Shown here: one piece after another, positions 6,391 through 10,619 of the stretch
How the letters are laid out: every line of letters begins with the position of its first letter
How positions within the stretch are numbered: position 1 is the first letter of the stretch
From: Clostridia bacterium
GTDB lineage: Bacteria > Bacillota > Clostridia > Christensenellales > UBA1242
Assembly (NCBI GenBank): GCA_017473285.1
Contig: JAFULP010000074.1
Span: 1 to 10,619 of the forward strand
Length of the DNA: 10,619 bases
Reading direction: 5' to 3'
Notes under the pieces: generated by a model
The model's database searches: none
What the model saw: the letters and a program-made list of their open reading frames with translations, nothing else
Told to the model about the DNA's origin: nothing
Program-made: the position numbers and the translations under genes

Positions 6391-7104
6391 TTACTCCTTA
6401 ATAGCCCCAAATCTTCTATCCCTAGATGAATATTCCCTAATTGCTTCAATCAAATCTTTTTTGCTAAAATCTGGCCACAAAACTTTAGGAAAATACAGTT
6501 CGGCATATGTACTTTGCCATGGCATAAAATTGCTTAATCTATGCTCCCCGCTTGTGCGTACAATAAAGTCGGGGTCTGGGCAATTATGCGTGTACAAATT
6601 GACACTAATATCTTCCATTGTAACTTGCGTTTTGCCACTGGCAATCAATTTGTTTACCGCTTGCACAATATCTTCTCTTCCGCCATAATTTAGGCAAAGG
6701 TTGATGTGAAATGCGGTGTTGTCTTTAGTCTTTTCCATAATGTCAAAGGCGCTTTGCTTGATGTCAGCGTCAAACTTACTTAAATCGCCTAAAAATTCAA
6801 TACGGCAATCACTATATTTCTTTTTGTCATAAAATTCCTTAACCGCACGCTTAAATAGTTTCATCAAGCCGTCCACCTCTTCCTTTGGTCTGTTCCAGTT
6901 ATCGGTAGAAAATGCGTAAATTGACACATACTTAATACCTATTTCACGCACCATTTTATATATTTTTGACAATTTGTTAGCGCCTTTAATGTGACCTTGA
7001 CTGCGTGGTAAATGGTGCTGTTTTGCCCATCTTCCGTTGCCGTCAATAATGAAGCATATATGGTTTGGTAACTTATACTGCGTTTTTAATTCAGCTAGTT
7101 CCAA
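6391..7104 (-). CDS. uppS: Isoprenyl transferase, undecaprenyl diphosphate synthase
   Basis: A 237-residue cis-prenyltransferase of normal length. It condenses isopentenyl diphosphate onto farnesyl diphosphate to give undecaprenyl diphosphate, the lipid carrier for peptidoglycan and other wall polymers. Motifs in order: IIDGNGRWAK with catalytic D21 (usually MDGNGRWA; Met is Ile here), SIYAFSTDNWNRP at 61-73, LNYGGR at 138-143, and the C-terminal DPDFIVRTSGEHRLSNFMPWQ followed by ELYF, which forms the IPP site. The start is TTG at 7102-7104, supported by GGAGG 6 nt upstream within the last codons of frr. Only 1 nt separates the frr stop from this start, so the two genes should be translationally coupled. 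cdsA follows 170 nt downstream. Confidence 0.97.
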   Translation of the reverse strand: MELAELKTQYKLPNHICFIIDGNGRWAKQHHLPRSQGHIKGANKLSKIYKMVREIGIKYVSIYAFSTDNWNRPKEEVDGLMKLFKRAVKEFYDKKKYSDCRIEFLGDLSKFDADIKQSAFDIMEKTKDNTAFHINLCLNYGGREDIVQAVNKLIASGKTQVTMEDISVNLYTHNCPDPDFIVRTSGEHRLSNFMPWQSTYAELYFPKVLWPDFSKKDLIEAIREYSSRDRRFGAIKE

Positions 7105-7105
7105 A

Positions 7106-7672
7106 TTAAACCTCCATAATTTCTGCCACTTTCTTTTCGCAAAGTTGATCTGCCTTTGCAGTTACTTCGTCCAAGTATTTTTGAACAGTTTTATCTAATG
7201 TATTATATTCATCTTCGCTGATTTCTGCGTCTTTCTTCATTTCCTTTAAGATATCCAATACATCACGACGAGCATTACGCATTGTAATCTTGTAATTTTC
7301 AAGCGTCTTTCTTGCATCCTTACTGTATTGCACACGGCGTTCTTCTGTTAGTTGTGGGAAAATGATGCGAATTTTTTGACCATCATCACTACAACTAACG
7401 CCAAGATTTGCTTCGTCAATAGATGACTTAATACCCTTAATCAAACTTGAATCCCAAGGTGATACAAGCAACATTCTTGCCTCAGGTACGCTAATATTAG
7501 CCGCTTGGCTAAGTGGCACTCTTGAGCCATAATACTCTACCATCACCTTTTCAACAATCTTTGGATTAGCACGACCCACACGAATCATTGAAAATTCGTC
7601 TTGAAGTTTGTCCAACACTTTATTTAGGTCTTGCTTATAACTTTCCATATATTCATTAACCATTTCGTTCAT
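7106..7672 (-). CDS. frr: Ribosome recycling factor
   Basis: A 188-residue protein, normal for RRF (about 185). It splits the post-termination ribosome together with EF-G. The long three-helix-bundle domain contains MIRVGRANP near residue 29 and the conserved FPQLTEERR at about 106-114. The small beta domain lies between these (VEYYGSRVPLSQAANISVPE; typical VeYYGs.tPLnQvAnIsvpe). The ATG at 7670-7672 has AAGGAG at a 6-nt spacing. It has its own promoter about 45 nt upstream. The usual partners rpsB-tsf-pyrH are not upstream; rplS lies there, behind a terminator. It is the first gene of the frr-uppS-cdsA-rseP unit. Confidence 0.98.
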   Translation of the reverse strand: MNEMVNEYMESYKQDLNKVLDKLQDEFSMIRVGRANPKIVEKVMVEYYGSRVPLSQAANISVPEARMLLVSPWDSSLIKGIKSSIDEANLGVSCSDDGQKIRIIFPQLTEERRVQYSKDARKTLENYKITMRNARRDVLDILKEMKKDAEISEDEYNTLDKTVQKYLDEVTAKADQLCEKKVAEIMEV

Positions 7673-7718
7673 AAAAATCTCCTTATATTAAAATATTAAA
7701 TGGAATTAACCTGCAATG

Positions 7719-7747
7719 ATTATATATTAAAACAAAAAAAATAGCAA
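7719..7747 (-). promoter_or_regulatory. Sigma-A-type promoter of the frr-uppS-cdsA-rseP unit
   Basis: On the minus strand TTGCTA (7747-7742), a 17-nt spacer and a perfect TATAAT (7724-7719). Predicted start near 7712 gives a leader of about 40 nt before frr. The upstream gene ends in a terminator, so a promoter is expected here. Confidence 0.75.
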
Positions 7748-7826
7748 TCAAATTAACAACAATAACTTAAAATATTATGCAATTTTAACACTCTTTTTAC
7801 TAATGATTTGCTTCGTATATCCTAAA

Positions 7827-7853
7827 ATAAAAAAATGATGAGTTACCCCATCA
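7827..7853 (-). terminator. Intrinsic terminator after rplS
   Basis: A 7-bp stem TGATGGG / CTCATCA (one G-U pair), capped by a GTAA tetraloop (GNRA type), is followed on the minus strand by seven U. It lies 18 nt after the rplS stop. Confidence 0.88.
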
Positions 7854-7870
7854 AATTTTGAAATCAATTA

Positions 7871-8215
7871 TTATTTAACTTCTTTAACTTTGGCTGCCTT
7901 ACCTTGTCTATCACGAAGATAGTAAAGTTTAGCACGTCTTACACGACCTTTACGCACTACTTCAACCTTGTCAATTCTTGGTGAATGTAATGGGAAAGTA
8001 CGCTCAACGCCAATACCGAAAGAAATGCGTCTTACCGTAAATGTTTCACGGATACCAGAACCCTTTTTAGCAATACAAGTACCTTCGTATGCTTGGATTC
8101 TTTCCTTATCACCCTCAACAACCTTTACATAAACTTTAACGGTGTCGCCAATATTAAATGGAGTGATATTAGATTTCATTGATTCCTTTTCAATTTGTTC
8201 GATAATTGGATTCAT
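7871..8215 (-). CDS. rplS: 50S ribosomal protein L19
   Basis: A 114-residue protein, the usual L19 length. L19 sits at the subunit interface and helps form bridges to the 30S subunit. Family features: an N-terminal helix (IIEQIEKESMKSNI), FNIGDTVKVYVKVVEGDKERIQ, YEGTCIAKKGSGIRETFTVRRIS, then GVERTFPLHSPRIDKVEVVRKGRVRRAKLYYLRDRQGKAAK (shown in two pieces: GVERTFPLHSPRID and RRAKLYYLRDRQGKAAK). The frame stays open to 8302, but the ATG at 8213-8215 has AAGGAGG 5 nt upstream and matches the family start. The longer frame would run through the promoter. It is a single-gene unit with its own promoter and terminator, without the usual rpsP-rimM-trmD upstream. Confidence 0.98.
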   Translation of the reverse strand: MNPIIEQIEKESMKSNITPFNIGDTVKVYVKVVEGDKERIQAYEGTCIAKKGSGIRETFTVRRISFGIGVERTFPLHSPRIDKVEVVRKGRVRRAKLYYLRDRQGKAAKVKEVK

Positions 8216-8267
8216 ATATACCTCCTTAAGAATGTTCTTGTAATTGGATACAGCGGACCATTCAAAC
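8216..8267 (-). promoter_or_regulatory. Short 5' leader of rplS, possible L19 autoregulatory leader
   Basis: About 52 nt of untranslated RNA. GAATG near the start can pair with CATTC just upstream of AAGGAGG, enclosing about 24 nt. An L19 leader motif is known in Bacillota, but I cannot confirm from sequence alone that this fits its consensus. Confidence 0.3.
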
Positions 8268-8273
8268 AATTGT

Positions 8274-8302
8274 ATTATATCACACCCTATAAATTTAATC
8301 AA
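8274..8302 (-). promoter_or_regulatory. Strong sigma-A promoter of rplS
   Basis: On the minus strand TTGATT (8302-8297), 17-nt spacer, perfect TATAAT (8279-8274) with a preceding TGA, an extended -10. Predicted start is near 8267. Confidence 0.88.
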
Positions 8303-8408
8303 GGGTTTTACTAAATTTTGTTATAATTTTGTTTAAATAATCACTTTTTCACTGCCCCACAATATATTTTAGTGCATTTATTTAGGCACTTTTGCCTTAT
8401 AATGTTTT

Positions 8409-9080
8409 CTATTTTAGATATTTAACAACCTTGTCAAATTCTTTAATATGCCTAATATTTTTAACAGCCATTGCTAGCATAACTCCCGCCATCCTTTCGC
8501 TAATATTATACTTTTGGACAATCTCAGCAACGCTATAAGTTCTGCCTTCGGCATTAATGCCATACAAATCTTGCACCATACTAATACGAGTTGCATCCAA
8601 ATGATATTGGTCGGCAAGTTTAGGATTATTTTTTAATTCATTAAAAAGATTTAAAGTATACAACAACGAATACGCCATTAATCTTTGACGATTATAACCG
8701 TTTGTTTCGTTATTTAGATTGCTTGTACTAATATTATTGGCATAAGATATACGCAACATCCCGCTTTGAAATTGTTTTTCTTCCATTTCCCCTTTAGTGT
8801 TACAGGCAGCACATTGCCTTTTCATAATATTGGTAAAACAAATATTAAAGTCAGCAGGTTGAATTATATCTTTAATAATTTTATCATAGATAAATGCCAC
8901 GACTTCGCTATAAATATCCCTAACTTGTTCATGTGTTAATCCGTAAGTATTAGCATATACATTGATTGCGGGCAAATACGCTTTGTAAATTTCATCGCCA
9001 TATTGATGATGCTTGGTTGCCTTAACGTGAGTAAAAATCTCGTCCAATTGCTCCGCAGTTAGTCCATATTGTTGTTCCAT
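8409..9080 (-). CDS. Divergent sigma-70-like regulator (hypothetical)
   Basis: A 223-residue protein that I do not recognise as a named family. The stretch YLPAINVYANTYGLTHEQVRD (about 35-55, shown without its last residues), followed by IYSEVVAFIYDKI and later ICFTNIMKRQCA, resembles sigma-70 region 2. The C-terminal YSVAEIVQKYNISERM (about 183-198) and MLAMAVKNIRHI resemble the region 4 helix-turn-helix. The middle is rich in Asn, Gln and Met and is not conserved in any way I know. The ATG at 9078-9080 is chosen because AGGAG lies 6 nt upstream. It has no operon partner: a perfect consensus promoter precedes it and the rplS promoter follows. It could be a divergent ECF-type sigma factor or a sigma-derived DNA-binding protein. 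The sigma assignment is inference from pattern only. Confidence 0.5.
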   Translation of the reverse strand: MEQQYGLTAEQLDEIFTHVKATKHHQYGDEIYKAYLPAINVYANTYGLTHEQVRDIYSEVVAFIYDKIIKDIIQPADFNICFTNIMKRQCAACNTKGEMEEKQFQSGMLRISYANNISTSNLNNETNGYNRQRLMAYSLLYTLNLFNELKNNPKLADQYHLDATRISMVQDLYGINAEGRTYSVAEIVQKYNISERMAGVMLAMAVKNIRHIKEFDKVVKYLK

Positions 9081-9110
9081 ACCATTCTCCTAAACTAAGT
9101 TTGTAACCGC

Positions 9111-9139
9111 ATTATATCTTAAAACTAAATACTTGTCAA
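9111..9139 (-). promoter_or_regulatory. Perfect-consensus sigma-A promoter of the sigma-like gene
   Basis: On the minus strand TTGACA (9139-9134), exactly 17 nt, then TATAAT (9116-9111): all 12 positions match consensus. Predicted start near 9104 leaves a leader of about 24 nt with the AGGAG site. Confidence 0.93.
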
Positions 9140-9236
9140 TATAATTAAAAAAATATCGGCGAAATTTGTCAATATTTTTGTGATGTTTAAATGTCTTAGT
9201 TTTAAATCAAATTTGGCTTCCAAATGCTAGTTTTAA
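9119..9236. repeat. TTAGTTTTAA motifs in and upstream of the sigma-like gene promoter
   Basis: The plus strand has TTAAAACTAA at 9119-9128, inside the -35/-10 spacer. Its exact reverse complement TTAGTTTTAA is at 9196-9205, and TAGTTTTAA is at 9228-9236. One copy lies within the promoter and two upstream in the opposite orientation, so they could be operator sites. A related AAACTTAGTTT palindrome overlaps the leader just before the ribosome binding site. Confidence 0.45.
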
Positions 9237-9240
9237 TATT

Positions 9241-9266
9241 AAAAACATATACAAAACTCATTTTGT
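9241..9266 (-). terminator. Weak candidate terminator after yraN
   Basis: ACAAAA-TGAG-TTTTGT on the minus strand (9266-9251) is followed by ATATG and five U, 19 nt after the yraN stop. The stem has only two G-C pairs, so it may be inefficient. Confidence 0.35.
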
Positions 9267-9284
9267 TATACAAGCCACAAAACT

Positions 9285-9632
9285 TTAAAACGCATTAACA
9301 ATATGTCTTAACTCATCATCAATAATTTCAATGGCGTCATAGCGGAAATTACGCTCAAGCCAACCTTTAAGTTTTAAATATACTTGCGATGTTATTTTAA
9401 TCTTGCGTGCCTTTTCTGGCGTGATTGCTTCAAGTGGTCTTCCAAACAACTGGGTTGCCCTATACTTTACTTCCACAAACACAATATACTTAGTTTCCTT
9501 GTCGTAAGCAATGATGTCAATCTCCCCTGCTGGGCACAAAAAATTGCGAGCCAAAATTTTGTACTTTTTCTTCTTTAAATAATGTATTGCCATATTTTCA
9601 TACTTTTTGCCTAATATTGTGGTTGGTAACAT
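9285..9632 (-). CDS. yraN: YraN/UPF0102 family endonuclease-like protein
   Basis: A 115-residue protein of normal family length (about 115-125). The PD-(D/E)xK nuclease-like core is clear: an N-terminal helix GKKYENMAIHYLKKKKYKIL, then RNFLCPAGEIDIIA with the GEID acidic residues, YIVFVEVKYR with the E-x-K pair, and FGRPLEAITPEKARKI. The C-terminus FRYDAIEIIDDELRHIVNAF is also typical (fDvv.I....i.hi.naf). The biochemical role is not established; it is often found near rnhB, as here. The ATG at 9630-9632 has a modest purine-rich site (AAGGTAGAAG), and the frame is blocked by a stop shortly upstream. Its promoter lies about 130 nt upstream, separated from rnhB by the structured element. Confidence 0.93.
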   Translation of the reverse strand: MLPTTILGKKYENMAIHYLKKKKYKILARNFLCPAGEIDIIAYDKETKYIVFVEVKYRATQLFGRPLEAITPEKARKIKITSQVYLKLKGWLERNFRYDAIEIIDDELRHIVNAF

Positions 9633-9706
9633 ATTTCTTCTACCTTATTTACTAATTTTGTGCGAATATTGTAGTTTTGTTGATGGATAGATAATAAATT
9701 TCGCAT
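9611..9706 (-). CDS. Possible 31-codon upstream ORF overlapping the yraN start
   Basis: ATG at 9704-9706 with AAAGGG 7 nt upstream opens a 31-codon frame (MRNLLSIHQQNY then NIRTKLVNKVEEICYQPQY) ending at TAG, 22 nt inside yraN in another frame. The ribosome binding site is better than that of yraN, so coupled translation is possible. It has no recognisable domain and could equally be chance in an AT-rich leader. Confidence 0.22.
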   Translation of the reverse strand: MRNLLSIHQQNYNIRTKLVNKVEEICYQPQY

Positions 9707-9759
9707 ATTTATCCCTTTTAACATTTGCATCTATTCGCAAAATGCACAATACAATCCAA

Positions 9760-9768
9760 ATTATATCA
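9760..9768 (-). promoter_or_regulatory. Extended -10 promoter candidate for yraN
   Basis: TGATATAAT on the minus strand is an extended -10 with no good -35. A second TATAAT lies about 20 nt upstream, 10 nt after a TTGACA, a spacing too short for a standard promoter. Predicted start near 9753 gives a leader of about 120 nt. The rest of the 9633-9827 stretch is AT-rich, with only short imperfect inverted repeats such as GCGAATA/TATTCGC. Confidence 0.5.
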
Positions 9769-9827
9769 TACTTTTTAAGATTATACCTTACATTTTGTCA
9801 AAAATATATATCTAATGCCAAAATTTT

Positions 9828-9922
9828 AAAAAACGGGCTGAAAGCGTGCGATGTAATCGCACCAACTGCCACATCTGGCAGTCAAGTAGCCAAACAATAA
9901 GTTTGGCTACTGCTTTCAGCCC
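9828..9922 (-). ncRNA. 88-nt perfect four-way-junction (cloverleaf-like) element with a U-run: composite terminator or small RNA
   Basis: The outer stem is 11 bp, GGGCTGAAAGC (9835-9845) with GCTTTCAGCCC (9912-9922). Inside, on the plus strand, are three perfect hairpins. GTGCGAT/ATCGCAC is 7 bp with a 3-nt loop (9846-9862), ACTGCCA/TGGCAGT is 7 bp with a 4-nt loop (9865-9882), and AGTAGCCAAAC/GTTTGGCTACT is 11 bp with a 5-nt loop (9885-9911). Only two CA linkers and the loops are unpaired: 72 of 88 nt pair, with no mismatch. On the minus strand the outer stem is followed by G and six U, so it can terminate rnhB transcription, whose stop is 20 nt upstream. A TATAAT at 9934-9929 is placed so that a transcript would start at the first base of the stem, though no good -35 is seen. 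I do not recognise the family. Confidence 0.75.
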
Positions 9923-9942
9923 TACCCTATTATAGCTTATAT

Positions 9943-10548
9943 TTACGATACAAAATTGCCTATAAAACTATTTCTATGTATCGGGCATTTGCCATATTGC
10001 TTTAATGCATCAATGTGCTTTTTAGTTCCATATCCTTTGTTGTTTTCAAAGTCATACATTGGGTACTTAATAGCATACTCATCCATTAGTCTATCCCTAT
10101 ACACTTTGGCTACAATAGATGCACAAGCAATCGCATAACTGGTGCTATCCCCCTTAATTATTGGTAATGTCTTACAATCAACATCAAGTTTAACCGCATC
10201 TACTAGTAACACATCTGGCTTTACACTAAGCGATTTATATGAATTTAGCATACTTTTTTTAGTGGCCTGAAGTATATTGATTTCATCAATAGTTTGCTCA
10301 CTTTCAAGCGTAATCGAATAAGCTATAGCCTTTTCAAGAATTATATCATACAACTTTTCACGCTTTTTAGCACTAACACGCTTGCTGTCAAACACACCAT
10401 CAATCATCTCATCATATGGCATAATTACGCACGCAGTAACAACAGGGCCCGCCAGCGGTCCACGCCCCACTTCGTCAAGCCCTGCAATCAAATTATATTG
10501 TTGTTTTAATTTTAAATCATGTTCAAACAATGGTTTAGTATCTATCAT
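9943..10548 (-). CDS. rnhB: Ribonuclease HII
   Basis: A 201-residue RNase HII of normal length, which cuts RNA in RNA-DNA hybrids and removes single ribonucleotides from DNA. The catalytic residues are visible: D25 and E26 in AGLDEVGRGPLAGPVV, a third Asp in LLVDAVKL (about D117) and the later acidic residue in ASIVAKVYRDRLMDEY. Other conserved pieces are DSKRVSAKKRE and KGDSTSYAIACASIVAKVYR. The C-terminus ends with KGYGTKKHIDAL and HRNSF, also typical. The ATG at 10546-10548 has only a distant GAAAGG (about 11 nt), so translation may be weak. In Bacillus it follows rplS-rbgA; here rbgA is missing and the order is rnhB, yraN, sigma-like gene, rplS. Confidence 0.97.
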   Translation of the reverse strand: MIDTKPLFEHDLKLKQQYNLIAGLDEVGRGPLAGPVVTACVIMPYDEMIDGVFDSKRVSAKKREKLYDIILEKAIAYSITLESEQTIDEINILQATKKSMLNSYKSLSVKPDVLLVDAVKLDVDCKTLPIIKGDSTSYAIACASIVAKVYRDRLMDEYAIKYPMYDFENNKGYGTKKHIDALKQYGKCPIHRNSFIGNFVS

Positions 10549-10566
10549 ATTTTGTTTTACCTTTCG

Positions 10567-10619
10567 TTCATATCTTCACTATGAAAGTATTAAACTATGA
10601 AGTCGCTTCGCTTATGAAG
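10567..10619. repeat. ATGAA-containing short repeats upstream of rnhB, cut by the window edge
   Basis: TATGAA recurs at 10580-10585, 10596-10601 and 10613-10618, about every 16-17 nt. TTCATA (10567-10572) can pair with TATGAA (10580-10585) around a 7-nt loop. GAAG-CGCTTCG-type palindromes lie between the last two. The element continues beyond the edge, so its nature is unclear. Confidence 0.35.

Noticed and set aside
8312..8408. Terminator after the sigma-like gene
   Set aside because: Only a 5-bp AGGCA/TGCCT stem and a competing AGTGC/GCACT pairing are present, with no U-run; too weak to call.
9835..9922. tRNA gene or integron attC-like site as explanation for the cloverleaf
   Set aside because: Stem lengths (11, 7, 7, 11), loops of 3-5 nt and lack of a T-loop sequence or CCA-type acceptor exclude a tRNA; perfect stems without attC R/L boxes or extrahelical bases argue against attC.
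1..10619. Possible recoding of TGA (Mollicutes-type code), since no gene here ends in TGA
   Set aside because: All genes are full length under the standard code with no in-frame TGA, checked Trp codons are TGG, and absence of TGA among 12 stops is not improbable in AT-rich DNA.
1..10619. CRISPR array, prophage, transposase or toxin-antitoxin genes
   Set aside because: No regularly spaced direct repeats of suitable length and no protein with matching features; the content is housekeeping.

Overview
The window is AT-rich, and every convincing gene lies on the minus strand, so transcription runs from position 10619 down to 1. Gene content points to a low-GC Gram-positive bacterium of the Clostridia/Bacillota type: PolC-family N-terminal and OB domains, YlxR and YlxQ next to nusA, strong AAGGAG ribosome binding sites, and near-consensus sigma-A promoters (TTGACA-17-TATAAT). 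It is probably an uncultured gut-type clostridial lineage; the genus cannot be read from the sequence. All 12 genes with a visible stop end in TAA (8) or TAG (4), and Trp is read from TGG, so the standard bacterial code fits.

Layout in the direction of transcription. (1) rnhB (10548-9943), then a remarkable 88-nt four-way-junction element ending in a U-run (9922-9828). (2) yraN (9632-9285), behind a roughly 120-nt 5' region with an extended -10 promoter. (3) A divergent sigma-70-like gene (9080-8409) with a perfect consensus promoter and repeated operator-like motifs. (4) rplS (8215-7871), alone between its own promoter and terminator. (5) An frr promoter followed by frr-uppS-cdsA-rseP and a strong terminator at 4050-4017. 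(6) A 509-aa PolC-like protein (3968-2439) that keeps the N-terminal, OB and exonuclease domains but has no PHP or polymerase domain; its promoter is so close that the mRNA should be leaderless. (7) A promoter plus a roughly 245-nt structured leader, then rimP-nusA-ylxR-ylxQ running off the left edge, where infB would be expected.

This is a rearranged version of the Bacillus-type frr-uppS-cdsA-dxr-rseP-proS-polC-rimP-nusA-ylxR-ylxQ-infB cluster. dxr and proS are missing from their usual places, and polC is reduced to its proofreading half. The genes serve ribosome recycling and 30S maturation, transcription elongation and antitermination, undecaprenyl and CDP-diacylglycerol lipid precursor synthesis, intramembrane proteolysis, and removal of RNA from DNA.

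The most interesting items are the 88-nt cloverleaf-like element with its own candidate -10 box, the exonuclease-only PolC at the native polC locus, the structured rimP-nusA leader, the three-part competing repeat ahead of cdsA, and the sigma-like gene with its promoter motifs.
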